A stretch of DNA of 64,000 bases from Alphaproteobacteria bacterium HGW-Alphaproteobacteria-18 (GCA_002841155.1 PHEH01000014.1:181147-245146); one strand, 5' to 3'. Shown: positions 16,736-25,895, counted from the first letter of the stretch. Numbers and translations: made by a program. Notes: generated from the letters alone by a model not told the origin.

Positions 16736-17602
16736 ATGGCGCGCACCGCATTTCTGGGCCTCGGGGTCATGGGTTTCCACATGGCCGGCCATCTGGCGCG
16801 GGCGGGCCACCAGGTCACCGTCTGGAACCGCACGCCCGCCAAGGCTGCCGCCTGGACTGCGGCCCATAAGGGCCAGAGCGCGGCAGACCCCGCCTCCGCC
16901 GTGTTCGGCGCCGAATATGTGCTGATGTGCCTTGGCGATGATCCCGATGTCCGCACGGTGTTTGAAGCCTTCGAGCCGAGCCTCGGCGCGGGGATGACCG
17001 TGATCGACCACACCACGGCCTCCGCCTCCCTCGCCCGCGACCTCGCCGAGCGCTGCCGCGCTAGGGGCGCCCATTTCATCGACGCGCCGGTTTCCGGCGG
17101 CGAGGCGGGCGCCATCAATGGCAAGCTCACCATCATGTGCGGCGGCGAGGAAGACGCCTTCGCCAAGGCCGAGCCCGTGATGGCCGCCTTTGCGCGCGCC
17201 ACCACGCTGATCGGCCCTTCCGGCGCGGGCCAGCTTGCCAAATCCGTCAACCAGATCTGCATCGCCGGCATCGTCCAGGGCCTCGCTGAGGGCCTTCACT
17301 TTGCGGAGAAGGCCGGCCTCGACGCAGAGAAAGTCATCGCCGCCATCTCCGGCGGCGCCGCCCAGAGCTGGCAGATGGAAAACCGCTGGAAAACCATGAC
17401 CGAGGGCAAGTTCGATTTTGGCTTCGCGGTCGACTGGATGCGCAAGGATCTGCGCATCACCCTGGACGCCGCGCGCGACAATGGCGCGAGCCTGCCGCTC
17501 ACCGCCATGGTTGACCAATACTACGCCGATGTGCAGGCCATGGGCGGCCATCGCTGGGACACCTCCAGCCTGATTGCGCGCCTTACCAGAAAGCCTGGCT
17601 GA
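16736..17602 (+). CDS. 3-hydroxyisobutyrate dehydrogenase-family oxidoreductase
   Basis: A 288-residue NAD(P)-dependent beta-hydroxyacid dehydrogenase. The Rossmann motif GLGVMGFHMAGHL starts at residue 8, the substrate loop is DAPVSGGEAGA (117-126) and the catalytic lysine is Lys169 (GAGQLAKSVNQ). The family contains 3-hydroxyisobutyrate, tartronate semialdehyde and glyoxylate/succinic semialdehyde reductases. The window also carries isobutyryl-CoA dehydrogenase- and 3-hydroxyisobutyryl-CoA hydrolase-like genes, so a role in valine breakdown is reasonable but not proven. GGAGAG precedes the ATG. Confidence 0.85.
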   Translation: MARTAFLGLGVMGFHMAGHLARAGHQVTVWNRTPAKAAAWTAAHKGQSAADPASAVFGAEYVLMCLGDDPDVRTVFEAFEPSLGAGMTVIDHTTASASLARDLAERCRARGAHFIDAPVSGGEAGAINGKLTIMCGGEEDAFAKAEPVMAAFARATTLIGPSGAGQLAKSVNQICIAGIVQGLAEGLHFAEKAGLDAEKVIAAISGGAAQSWQMENRWKTMTEGKFDFGFAVDWMRKDLRITLDAARDNGASLPLTAMVDQYYADVQAMGGHRWDTSSLIARLTRKPG

Positions 17603-17854
17603 GCGCTCTCTGCCACGCGGACTATCTTCCGCCTACGAACATTATGCGGACAGCCGGGCGCCGGATGCGCCGCGCGGCTGAACGTGGGCATTCCCGATAG
17701 GGTTACCCTCTTTGTCCCGCCGCGGGTTTACATCTCGGCTCAATTTCCTATTTTGTCCGTGAGCCCATCCTTCAGGCAATGAGAGCCCCATGGCGCGCGT
17801 ATCATCTGCGTGCCTCTGATTCCCCAACCTCTGAACAAGATTGGATTTCCCCCA

Positions 17855-18292
17855 ATGACCCAGGTGAAACCAGGCGACACCGTCCACATCCACTATACCG
17901 GCACCTTGAGCGACGGCACGACCTTCGACAGCTCGCAGGGCCGCGAGCCGCTGGCCTTTGAAGTCGGCACCGGCCAGATCATTCCCGGCCTCGATGCGGC
18001 CATTCCCGGCATGGCGGTCGGTGATAAGAAGACCGTGACCGTTCCCTGCGAAGAGGCTTACGGCCCGGTCGATCCGGCCATGCGTCAGGAAATTTCGCGC
18101 GACACCATTCCGGCAGAGATCCCGGTTGATGTTGGCACAAGGCTCCAGATGAAGACACAGGACGGCCAGGTCGTACCCGTCACGATTGCGGCTGCGGACG
18201 ACAAGTCCGTCATCCTCGACGCCAACCACCCTCTGGCTGGCCAGGACCTGACCTTCGACATCGAACTGGTCGCGATCAAGCAGGCGGCGTAG
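17855..18292 (+). CDS. SlyD-type FKBP peptidyl-prolyl isomerase
   Basis: A 145-residue FKBP-type prolyl isomerase with an insert-in-flap domain, as in SlyD. FKBP strands are VKPGDTVHIHYTGTLSDGT (residues 4-22) and EVGTGQIIPGLDAAIPGM. The IF domain spans about 65-120, and the FKBP fold resumes with ANHPLAGQDLTFDIELVAI. The His/Cys-rich metal-binding tail of E. coli SlyD is absent. ATG 17855 is chosen because it gives the standard FKBP N-terminus; an upstream in-frame ATG at 17810 adds 15 unlikely residues. Confidence 0.92.
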   Translation: MTQVKPGDTVHIHYTGTLSDGTTFDSSQGREPLAFEVGTGQIIPGLDAAIPGMAVGDKKTVTVPCEEAYGPVDPAMRQEISRDTIPAEIPVDVGTRLQMKTQDGQVVPVTIAAADDKSVILDANHPLAGQDLTFDIELVAIKQAA

Positions 18293-18296
18293 CGGA

Positions 18297-18324
18297 GGGA
18301 GCGGGCTGCCTCATCATCGCTCCC
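18297..18324. terminator. Possible bidirectional terminator between convergent genes
   Basis: GGGAGC (18297-18302) and GCTCCC (18319-18324) flank a 16-nt loop between the convergent slyD-type gene and the 18332 gene. The stem is short and no T-run follows on either strand, so it is weak as a terminator. Confidence 0.25.
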
Positions 18325-18331
18325 CGCGCGC

Positions 18332-18685
18332 TCAGTAAACCGGAATGTCCATCATCCTGAGCGCGTCGGCGAGTATCTCCTCACCCAGAAGCTGGGCATA
18401 GGCTTCCACGGCAGTTTCAAATTTCGGATTCTGCACGTCGGCAAAGCTCATTCCGCATTGCGAGGTTGCGATCGCCAGCGCATTGAAGCTGAAGTTCAGC
18501 AGCGCGGAATTTGCTTCAGGCTTCTGCTCCTGCAGCGCATGTATGATGACCTGTTTCACATTCGCCTTGAGTTCAGGCGTCGTATTACTTTTCATACAGG
18601 TGGCCAGCCGTTCGGGATTGAACTCGGCAGAGGCTGGCAGGCCCACGCAGGCAATGGCGACAGCGGCTATAGCAGAACGCAACAT
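18332..18685 (-). CDS. Secreted protein of unknown function
   Basis: A 117-residue product with a cleavable signal peptide (MLRSAIAAVAIACVGLPASA, cleavage after ASA). The mature 97 residues are mostly helical, with two cysteines (ATCMKSN and SQCGMSF) that may pair in the periplasm. It is transcribed in the same direction as hemB, 139 bp downstream of it. No family is recognised. Confidence 0.7.
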   Translation of the reverse strand: MLRSAIAAVAIACVGLPASAEFNPERLATCMKSNTTPELKANVKQVIIHALQEQKPEANSALLNFSFNALAIATSQCGMSFADVQNPKFETAVEAYAQLLGEEILADALRMMDIPVY

Positions 18686-18824
18686 GGGTCTCTCCGAAGC
18701 TGAATGGGTCTTATCCCAGGCTACAGCAGCCAGATGCCCGGCGAAATACGGGACTGCAGAGGCTGCTGCTGATACGCTGGAGGATTATCAGTCGCAGGAT
18801 GAATGGAGCGCAACGCAGCCTCCC

Positions 18825-19823
18825 TCAGCCGCCCAGCTTCTCCGCCGCCCGCTCCGCAAAGTAAGTGATCACGCCCGCCGCGCCCGCGCGCTTGAAGCTC
18901 ATCAGCGTTTCCATCATCACGCGGTCGCCGTCGATCCAGCCATTCTGGGCCGCCGCCATGATCTGCGCGTATTCGCCCGACACCTGATAGGCCAGCGTCG
19001 GCACGCCGAACGTCGTTGATACCCGGTGGACAATGTCCAGATACGGAAGACCAGGTTTCACCATCACCATATCCGCGCCCTCGGCGAGATCGAGGGCCAC
19101 TTCGCGCAGCGCCTCGTCAGAGTTCGCCGGGTCCTGCTGATAGGTTTTCTTGTCGCCCTTGAGAGCGGCGGCCGAGCCGATGGCCTCGCGATACGGCCCG
19201 TAAAAGCCGCTGGCATATTTTGCGGCATAGGCGAGGATCATCGCGTTGGTGAAACCCTCTTCCTCGAAGGCATAGCGGATGGCGCCGATACGCCCGTCCA
19301 TCATGTCGGACGGCGCGACCACATCGGCGCCCGCGCCGACATGCACCAGCGCCTGTTCCACCAGGCGCTCCACCGTCGCGTCGTTCGGGATCGTGCCATC
19401 CTCGTCCAGCAGGCCATCATGGCCATGCGAGGTATACGCATCAAGCGCCACATCGGTGATCAGGCCGACTTCCGGCGCGGCGTCCTTCATGGCTTTCAGC
19501 GCGCGCGGCACGAGGCCCTCGGGGGAAAGCGCGCCGCTGCCTTCCTCGTCCTTGCCCTCCGGCCCGATATACGGAAACAGCGCCATCGCCGGAATGCCGA
19601 GCGCCCTGGCCCGCTTGGCGGCCAGCGCGGCCTCTGCCACGCTGAGCCGATCCACGCCGGGCAGGGAGGCGACGGGCACACGCCCCTCGCCATCATGCAC
19701 GAACACCGCCCAGACAAGGTCTGCCGGGGTGAGGGCATTTTCAGCCACAAGGCTGCGCGCCCAGGGGGCCTGGCGCAGGCGGCGCATACGGGTTCCGGGA
19801 AAGGACTGGGGAAACTGGGTCAT
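18825..19823 (-). CDS. hemB: Porphobilinogen synthase (delta-aminolevulinic acid dehydratase)
   Basis: HemB condenses two 5-aminolevulinate molecules to porphobilinogen in haem synthesis. The 332-residue protein has the two active-site lysine regions (AYAAKYASGFYGPYREA and MVKPGLPYLDIV). In the metal region it reads DVALDAYTSHGHDG, where zinc-type enzymes have three cysteines. This is the Asp-rich, magnesium-dependent form common in Alphaproteobacteria. ATG 19823 is chosen because AGGAG lies 5 bp upstream. It lies 29 bp after a GNAT gene, with which it probably forms an operon. Confidence 0.95.
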   Translation of the reverse strand: MTQFPQSFPGTRMRRLRQAPWARSLVAENALTPADLVWAVFVHDGEGRVPVASLPGVDRLSVAEAALAAKRARALGIPAMALFPYIGPEGKDEEGSGALSPEGLVPRALKAMKDAAPEVGLITDVALDAYTSHGHDGLLDEDGTIPNDATVERLVEQALVHVGAGADVVAPSDMMDGRIGAIRYAFEEEGFTNAMILAYAAKYASGFYGPYREAIGSAAALKGDKKTYQQDPANSDEALREVALDLAEGADMVMVKPGLPYLDIVHRVSTTFGVPTLAYQVSGEYAQIMAAAQNGWIDGDRVMMETLMSFKRAGAAGVITYFAERAAEKLGG

Positions 19824-19852
19824 GAATTCTCCTAGCGCCAAACCTTTGCCCC

Positions 19853-20398
19853 TCACAACCAGCCCAATCGCCGCGCCATGAAACAGCGCTCGCGGACATT
19901 CAGCCCGTTATCATCCTGGATCGACTCGATCTCGATCATCCATTTTTCCATCTTCTTCCGGGGCAGCTCGCGGAAACCGTTTTTCCTGTAGAAGGGTCCG
20001 TTCCAGGGCAGGTCGCGGAAGGTCGACAGCACCACGCGTTTCAGCCCCCGATCCTTTGCCTCTTCCATCACGCGCCCGATCAGCGCCGCGCCTAGCCCCT
20101 TGCGGCCCTGCGCCGGGTCCACGCTGATCTGGTCGAGATAGAGATTGTTTTCCCTGATAGAGGTCAGCACAAAGCCCGCCAGCGCCCCTTTCCGGTCGCG
20201 CACGGTATGCAGATGGCCGCTTGATATGGCGTCCTGGAACACAGCCTCGGGCACATGATCGGCCAGCTGCGCCTCGCTCAGCAGCCCCGTGCCCGCAAAC
20301 AGTTGCCCAGCGGCCAGATCAATGGCGATCAGCGCCGGAATTTCTTCTGCGGCAGCGCCGGTAATCACATACCCGGCAGGAGGGCGTCGGATTGACAT
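19853..20398 (-). CDS. GNAT-family N-acetyltransferase
   Basis: A 181-residue acetyltransferase of unknown substrate. The acetyl-CoA site is visible as LDQISVDPAQGRKGLGAALI (the Q/RxxGxG/A loop), with motif B in the C-terminal half (VVLSTFRDLPWNGPFYRKNGF). ATG 20398 is preferred over 20458 because a GAGG lies 8-11 bp upstream and it avoids overlap with the divergent acyl-CoA dehydrogenase start. It is the first gene before hemB. Confidence 0.85.
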   Translation of the reverse strand: MSIRRPPAGYVITGAAAEEIPALIAIDLAAGQLFAGTGLLSEAQLADHVPEAVFQDAISSGHLHTVRDRKGALAGFVLTSIRENNLYLDQISVDPAQGRKGLGAALIGRVMEEAKDRGLKRVVLSTFRDLPWNGPFYRKNGFRELPRKKMEKWMIEIESIQDDNGLNVRERCFMARRLGWL

Positions 20399-20457
20399 GA
20401 TGTAAGCCTCAAACCACAAGCGGCCCAAAGACTTAAGCCAATCCGGGAGCCCCGCCA

Positions 20458-21597
20458 ATGAGCCTCATCTTCACCGAAGAACAAGAGATGATCCGCGACA
20501 TGGCCGCCAAATTCGCCGCAGGCCAGCTCGCCCCCCATTCGGAAGCCTGGGACCGGGACAGCCATTTCCCCGTCGATGTCATCAAATCGGCGGCCGAGCT
20601 TGGCTTTGCGGGCATCTATGTGAAGGAAGATGTGGGCGGCTCGGGCCTGACGCGCACAGACGCCGCGCTGATCTTCGAGCAACTCTCCTATGGCGATGTG
20701 TCCACCGCCGCCTTCATCTCCATCCACAATATGGCAAGCTGGATGATCGACACGTTCGGGTCGCAGGAACAGCGCGCCGCCTGGCTGCCCCGCCTCACCT
20801 CGATGGAGCTGATCGCCTCCTACTGCCTCACCGAGCCGGGCTCGGGCTCCGACGCCGCCAGCCTCAAGACCAAAGCCGTCAAAGACGGCGATGAGTATGT
20901 CATCACCGGCACCAAACAGTTCATCTCCGGCGCAGGCACATCGGATGTCTACGTCCTCATGGCGCGCACCTCGGACGATGGCGCCAAGGGCGTCTCCGCC
21001 TTCATCATCGAGAAGGATGCGGCGGGCCTCTCCTTCGGGGCGAACGAGCGCAAGATGGGCTGGAAATCCCAGCCGACGAGACAAGTTATTCTTGATGGCG
21101 TGCGCGTGCCGGCGGCAAGCCGCATCGGCGAAGAAGGCCACGGTTTCCGCTTCGCCATGGCCGGCCTTGATGGCGGGCGCCTCAACATCGCCGCCTGCGC
21201 CCTCGGCGGCGCCCAGCTCGCCCTCGACAAGGCCGTCGGCTACGCCAAGGAGCGCCAGCAATTCGGCAAGGCCCTCGCCGAGTTCCAGAACACCCAGTTC
21301 AAACTCGCCGACATGGAAACAGAGCTGCAGGCCGCCCGCGTCATGCTGTATGAAGCCGCCGGCCGCCTCGACCGCAAAACCCCCGACGCCACCCGCTGGT
21401 GCGCCATGGCCAAACGCTTCGTCACCGACACCGCCTTCAAGGTCGCCAACGACGCCCTGCAAATCCATGGCGGCTATGGCTACCTCGCCGACTACCATGT
21501 CGAACGCATCGTCCGTGACCTGAGGGTCCATCAGATCCTCGAAGGCACAAACGAAGTGATGCGGGTGATTATCAGTAGGGATATGCTGAAGGGGTAG
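20458..21597 (+). CDS. Acyl-CoA dehydrogenase, isobutyryl-CoA dehydrogenase-like
   Basis: A 379-residue FAD-dependent acyl-CoA dehydrogenase. FAD and substrate motifs YCLTEPGSGSDAASL and ALQIHGGYGYLADYHVER are clear, and the catalytic base is Glu362 in HQILEGTNEVMR. That C-terminal context (VMRVIISRDML) closely resembles the isobutyryl-CoA dehydrogenase branch (ACAD8), which converts isobutyryl-CoA to methacrylyl-CoA in valine degradation. A substrate test would be needed to separate it from short-branched-chain or butyryl enzymes. It is divergent from the GNAT-hemB unit. Confidence 0.88.
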   Translation: MSLIFTEEQEMIRDMAAKFAAGQLAPHSEAWDRDSHFPVDVIKSAAELGFAGIYVKEDVGGSGLTRTDAALIFEQLSYGDVSTAAFISIHNMASWMIDTFGSQEQRAAWLPRLTSMELIASYCLTEPGSGSDAASLKTKAVKDGDEYVITGTKQFISGAGTSDVYVLMARTSDDGAKGVSAFIIEKDAAGLSFGANERKMGWKSQPTRQVILDGVRVPAASRIGEEGHGFRFAMAGLDGGRLNIAACALGGAQLALDKAVGYAKERQQFGKALAEFQNTQFKLADMETELQAARVMLYEAAGRLDRKTPDATRWCAMAKRFVTDTAFKVANDALQIHGGYGYLADYHVERIVRDLRVHQILEGTNEVMRVIISRDMLKG

Positions 21598-21598
21598 G

Positions 21599-21641
21599 TT
21601 GCCGGCTTGTCATCACCAGGGGCGACAGGACAAACCGGCAA
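21599..21641. terminator. Long hairpin between convergent genes
   Basis: TTGCCGGCTTGTC (21599-21611) pairs with GACAAACCGGCAA (21629-21641): 12 base pairs with one C-A mismatch. It begins two bases after the stop codon of the acyl-CoA dehydrogenase and lies before the end of the convergent 616-residue lipoprotein gene. There is no T-run, so it may be an mRNA 3'-end stabiliser as well as a terminator. Confidence 0.45.
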
Positions 21642-21681
21642 TCCATGTGGTCCGTTTGCAAACTAATCAGACCGTGTTGCC

Positions 21682-23532
21682 TTAGGGCGTGAAGTCAACG
21701 GTGGCCGTATCGGCTGCGTCCTGAAGGTTCTTGTTCACCTCGCGCACCCGGCCAACCACTTCTTCCACATAGTTGACCTGAGTATCTCGTTCCCAATCGA
21801 GATTTTTCATCGTGAACTGGAGGCTGGCCACCTGCGCGTCTGCCGGAATGCGGCCTTCGGTGTCCTCATGGGGCAGGCCGAGCCGGCCTCCGGGAGGCGT
21901 GGCAAGGGTGAATTCAGCAAGCGCGACAATGCCGCAACTGGCGCGGTAGCCGGGAAAGTCCCGCTCCTCCTCATACGGAAGGGCGGTGACATTCTTGCCG
22001 CCTATTTTGGGTTGCTCGTGAGGGGTGCTGCGATGAGCGCCGCCATAGATGAAAGCAGCGCGTGCGGGCGTGCTGAACCTGTCTCCTGTCAACAGGTTGC
22101 TGTCGTCGATGCAGAAGGTCGCGCGCGGGTCAGTTGCGCGAAGCATGGTGTGGGCTTCGGCGAGCGTTGTTCCAGGCACAATCGCATCGTTCAGCAGAAC
22201 ACGATTGACGTATCTGGTCCCGGTTCCATCCGGGGCTGCGACCCTGTAGTCCCGCCAGTCTTCAAGCGGCAGGGGTTGCTTGCCATCCGGATACACCCAT
22301 CCGAGAAGCACTTTTGAACCTGAGAAAAACCGGAATGAGGGCGCTCCATACTGCTTTTCGTAGGCCGCGGAGATGCTGGCATAGGGTTGGGGAGCTGGCT
22401 GATTCAAGATCCGGCCATTCTGCTCGACCGGCACCATGAAGCGCTGGGCCCGGTCAATGAACCAGACCTTGCCATCGGGCGAGTAGCGCACTTCCAGCTT
22501 GTCATCCTGCGGTGCTTCAAAGCCTTGGGAGCAGGTGAGGCATATATCCAAGACCGGGTTTTCGTTGGGAATGGGTGAACTCATACTGCGCCCGGTTATG
22601 GCAGCCTGCGTTGAGCCCTCCATGGCGGCATTCGCTTCGGTCACGAGCGCGTCAAACGTGCCGAGCCCCTTGCGGAACGCTTTCATGGCATAGAGATCCC
22701 GGGAGGTTCTTAAACCCCAGGCTTCCCGCACGAATAGCTTGTGAACGTGTTCACTCCGGATACGGACTCCATCGGCCTGCTTTCCCTGGGTTTCACACAG
22801 AGCGGACAAGGACTGGTCGCGCCCCATTCCCATTTCTATTCCGCGTATGGACGTGGGAGAAGATTTCGCCCCCTGAGGCTGGAGGTAGGAGCAGGGCGAG
22901 GACCGCACTTCGGTAAACTGGCGACCCAGAAACTCCAGCCGTCTCCTGGAGTCCCCAGAGAATGCGGCCAACCGTTTGGCCACTTCTTGCACCATGGGAC
23001 CAGTCTTGGATGCCCGGTCATAATAGGCTTGCAGGAGTTCAATCTTCGAGCTTGCTTCTGCAACTATTCGGAAGTGACGTGTATAAGAGTCGATACTGAC
23101 TTCGGCCGAAGAGGCATTTGAAAAATACTGATCAATGGAGGGTTGGCTGCTCTCGAGGTTGCTCTCTTGTTTCTTGATTTCCGCCTGATAGCGATACATC
23201 AGGTTAAAGAACGCTTGTTCTCGCTCCATGCCCTGCAAGGCTGAAGCGTTGAGAAACTCTTTTTCCAACTCCGTCTGGAAGCTACGGATACTTTCTTCCA
23301 CCTGTGTGCGGGCATTCGCCGGCATCGCCTCGGGCCAGAGGTCGAACTTGGCCTGCAACGTCTTTTCGAATTGGCGGGCGTCCTTTGCGCTGGGCTTGCC
23401 AGGGTCAGCCTGTTCCGGCGCCAACACCGCTTCGTCGCTGGCCGGTGCCTCTCCGCCACTGCCGCCGCAACCACTGACAACAACGCTCCCAAGCAGCATT
23501 GCTGCGAATGCTACCGTATTCCATCTCACCAT
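21682..23532 (-). CDS. Large lipoprotein of unknown function
   Basis: A 616-residue predicted lipoprotein: signal MVRWNTVAFAAMLLGSVVVS followed by GC, with the lipidated Cys22. An N-terminal third rich in charged helices (about 40-230, with many Glu/Gln/Lys) could form coiled coil. The C-terminal half is beta-rich with several cysteines (ICLTCSQGF, TFCIDD, SCGIVAL) and a last helix VNYVEEVVGRVREVNKN. The upstream extension to 23781 is rejected because it lacks a signal. I recognise no domain. It stands alone, divergent from a GDPD gene. Confidence 0.7.
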   Translation of the reverse strand: MVRWNTVAFAAMLLGSVVVSGCGGSGGEAPASDEAVLAPEQADPGKPSAKDARQFEKTLQAKFDLWPEAMPANARTQVEESIRSFQTELEKEFLNASALQGMEREQAFFNLMYRYQAEIKKQESNLESSQPSIDQYFSNASSAEVSIDSYTRHFRIVAEASSKIELLQAYYDRASKTGPMVQEVAKRLAAFSGDSRRRLEFLGRQFTEVRSSPCSYLQPQGAKSSPTSIRGIEMGMGRDQSLSALCETQGKQADGVRIRSEHVHKLFVREAWGLRTSRDLYAMKAFRKGLGTFDALVTEANAAMEGSTQAAITGRSMSSPIPNENPVLDICLTCSQGFEAPQDDKLEVRYSPDGKVWFIDRAQRFMVPVEQNGRILNQPAPQPYASISAAYEKQYGAPSFRFFSGSKVLLGWVYPDGKQPLPLEDWRDYRVAAPDGTGTRYVNRVLLNDAIVPGTTLAEAHTMLRATDPRATFCIDDSNLLTGDRFSTPARAAFIYGGAHRSTPHEQPKIGGKNVTALPYEEERDFPGYRASCGIVALAEFTLATPPGGRLGLPHEDTEGRIPADAQVASLQFTMKNLDWERDTQVNYVEEVVGRVREVNKNLQDAADTATVDFTP

Positions 23533-23783
23533 TGCACAGGCCCATCCAGCAAATGACTTTGCGTAAAATTGTCCGAGCACCGGCCAGATTGCAAGAGGCT
23601 GATCCTCAAAGGGGAAATCGGGCGTGCTGAATGCCCGCCGCTGCCCCCATGCAACCAGAAACCCGGCTTCACCCGGCGTCAGGCCCGTGCCCGGAATTAG
23701 ACCGGAAACAATCCCACCCCCGCCTTCTTGGCGCCGCGATCTCCCGCGAAACAGGCGCTCACAAAACTGCGGGGTGCGCATAT

Positions 23784-24752
23784 ATGCTGAAGAAAATCCT
23801 GATCATTCTGGCGGTTCTCATCGCCGCCCTCTGGCTGCGCAATACCAGCCTCTTTACGTCGCCCGCTTCGGACGGCCCGCCCCAGTTCATTGCCCATCGC
23901 GGTGTCCACCAGACCTACCACCGCGAAGACCTGGAACGGGACACCTGTACCGCCAACCGCATCTATCCACCCACGCACGACTTCATCGAGAACACGCTGC
24001 CCTCCATGCAAGCCGCCTTCGACGCCGGGGCGGATGTCGTAGAGATTGACGTCCACCTGACACCGGATGGCGAATTCGCCGTCTTCCATGACTGGACGCT
24101 GGACTGCCGCACCGAGGCGGAAGGCCAGACCAACAAGACCCCCATGAGCGTCCTGCGCACCCTCGACGCCGGCTATGGCTATACCGCCGATAACGGGCAG
24201 ACCTTCCCCCTGCGCGGCAAGGGCGTCGGCATGATCAGGTCGCTCTCCGAAGTGCTGGACGCTTTCCCGGAAGGCCGTTTCCTGATCAACTTCAAAAGCC
24301 GCCGCGCAGTGGAAGGCCGGGTGCTCGCCGAGATGCTCGAGGAAAATCCCCGCTGGCGCGCGCAGGTCTGGGGCGTCTATGGCGGGCCCATCCCGAGTGA
24401 GGCGTTGGTAGAGCATATTCCGGACATGCTGTATTTCACCAAGGCTTCGGCAAAAGACTGCCTCATCGATTACGCCCTCATTGGCTGGTCGAGCCATGTT
24501 CCGAAATCCTGCCACAACACGCTCGTCCCTGTGCCGGCCGATTACGCCCCGCTCCTTTGGGGCTGGCCTCGCGCCTTCGAGGCCCGGATGAACGCGGCGG
24601 GCAGTACGGTGATCCTGTTCGGAACGCTCGGCGGGACCGGCAATGACGGCGCGCCCGGCATCGACACGCCTTCCCAGCTGCGCAAGGTTCCCAAGGGTTT
24701 CGGCGGCTATGTCTGGACCGACCGGATCGAATCCCTCGGGGATGACAATTAG
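23784..24752 (+). CDS. Glycerophosphodiester phosphodiesterase family protein
   Basis: A 322-residue TIM-barrel enzyme that hydrolyses glycerophosphodiesters to glycerol-3-phosphate and an alcohol. It has a membrane anchor or uncleaved signal at 3-18 (KKILIILAVLIAALWL). Catalytic motifs are IAHRGVHQ, the metal-binding ENTLPSMQAAFDAGADVVEIDVHL block and the general acid/base His in FHDWTLDC. ATG 23784 gives the membrane segment at the N-terminus; the in-frame ORF from 23631 is an upstream artefact. It is probably periplasmic or membrane-facing. Confidence 0.88.
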   Translation: MLKKILIILAVLIAALWLRNTSLFTSPASDGPPQFIAHRGVHQTYHREDLERDTCTANRIYPPTHDFIENTLPSMQAAFDAGADVVEIDVHLTPDGEFAVFHDWTLDCRTEAEGQTNKTPMSVLRTLDAGYGYTADNGQTFPLRGKGVGMIRSLSEVLDAFPEGRFLINFKSRRAVEGRVLAEMLEENPRWRAQVWGVYGGPIPSEALVEHIPDMLYFTKASAKDCLIDYALIGWSSHVPKSCHNTLVPVPADYAPLLWGWPRAFEARMNAAGSTVILFGTLGGTGNDGAPGIDTPSQLRKVPKGFGGYVWTDRIESLGDDN

Positions 24753-24826
24753 GATAGCCACTTATTGCGGCTGTCCCGTAGTCTGGTTTCTGTCGCGTTG
24801 ACAAGAAACCGGGGAGGGCGCGAGAG

Positions 24827-25216
24827 ATGCCAAACGCAGAGATCATCCACGCGACCTTCGAGCGCGCCGCTGAGGCCTGTGCCGATCCCGCCCCGCTGAT
24901 CTATACCCGCCTCTTCGAGCTGCGTCCGGATTTCAGGCCGCTGTTCGATATGGACACGGATGGCGGCGTGCGCGGCTCCATGCTGGCGACCTGTTTCGAG
25001 GCCATCCTGGGGCTTGTGGAAGGTGCCGAGACACAGCGTGTCATCATCTCGGCCGCGCGCTTTTCTCATGGCGGCTATGGCGTCCTGGATGCCGAGTTCG
25101 ATCTCATGTTCACCGCCATTCGCGATGTCTGCCGCGATCTTCTGGGGCCGGGCTGGACGGCAGAAGAGGAGGCGGCCTGGGCTGATCTTCTGAGCGAGAT
25201 TGCAGCCATCGCCTGA
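24827..25216 (+). CDS. Globin-like protein
   Basis: A 129-residue single-domain protein of the globin superfamily. The proximal haem ligand is probably His81 in ARFSHGGYGV, which matches the F-helix of the flavohaemoglobin-like group. The C-terminal helices (GPGWTAEEEAAWADLL) also fit globins. There is no reductase domain. It is 42 bp upstream of a cytochrome b561 gene on the same strand, which suggests a redox or NO/O2-related pair. Haem binding is inferred. Confidence 0.78.
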   Translation: MPNAEIIHATFERAAEACADPAPLIYTRLFELRPDFRPLFDMDTDGGVRGSMLATCFEAILGLVEGAETQRVIISAARFSHGGYGVLDAEFDLMFTAIRDVCRDLLGPGWTAEEEAAWADLLSEIAAIA

Positions 25217-25258
25217 TGCGTTAGTGTTTCCCTTGGCAAAGACAGGGGAGGCCAACTC

Positions 25259-25813
25259 ATGACGGACAAGACAAGCGCTGCCTATGGTGGCCTCTCGCGG
25301 TTGAACCACTGGCTGGGCGCCCTCCTCTTTACGGGCGTCATCATTGTGGGCCTCTATCTCGCTTACAGCGGTGTGGAAGGGGAAGAACGCGCGCCCATCA
25401 TGGCCATGCACCGGGCCACCGGCACTGTGCTGCTGCTGTTTGCGGTCTGGCGCGTCTGGTGGCGTCTCCGCCAGGGCTTTCCCAGGCCGCTAGATAGTGT
25501 CCCTGCCTGGCAGGTCACCGCCTCACGCGTGGCGCACTGGGGGCTGATCCTCTGCATGCTGGCAATGCCGCTTTCAGGCGTATTCTTCATGTCGCTGCTG
25601 GGCGGCCGACCAATCAACATCTACGGCCTTTTCACCATCCCGCCGATTATGGACATTGAAGGCATCCGCCCGATTGGACGCCAGATTCACGGTCTCGTCG
25701 CCTATGTCTTCATCGCCCTCATCGGCCTGCACATTCTCGCTGCCCTGAAGCACACCCTCATCGACAAAGACGGAACGCTCGCCCGCATGCTCGGCGGAAA
25801 ACCGGCGGTATAG
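25259..25813 (+). CDS. Cytochrome b561 family protein
   Basis: A 184-residue four-helix membrane cytochrome that is expected to hold two b-haems and shuttle electrons between the quinone pool and periplasmic or cytoplasmic partners. Candidate haem-ligand histidines are His17 (LNHWLG), His50 (MAMHRATG), His143 (RQIHGL) and His157 (GLHILAAL). His92 (VAHWG) and His164 (LKHTLIDKDGTL) are also conserved. GGGGAGG precedes the ATG. It likely shares a transcript with the globin gene. Confidence 0.92.
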   Translation: MTDKTSAAYGGLSRLNHWLGALLFTGVIIVGLYLAYSGVEGEERAPIMAMHRATGTVLLLFAVWRVWWRLRQGFPRPLDSVPAWQVTASRVAHWGLILCMLAMPLSGVFFMSLLGGRPINIYGLFTIPPIMDIEGIRPIGRQIHGLVAYVFIALIGLHILAALKHTLIDKDGTLARMLGGKPAV

Positions 25814-25895
25814 GCAGACCAATTGCCAATACACGCCCACCCGGTTTAAACTTTCGTCAACAGCCCGCCATATGAGAGCGGGCAGGGAGGAAGCC

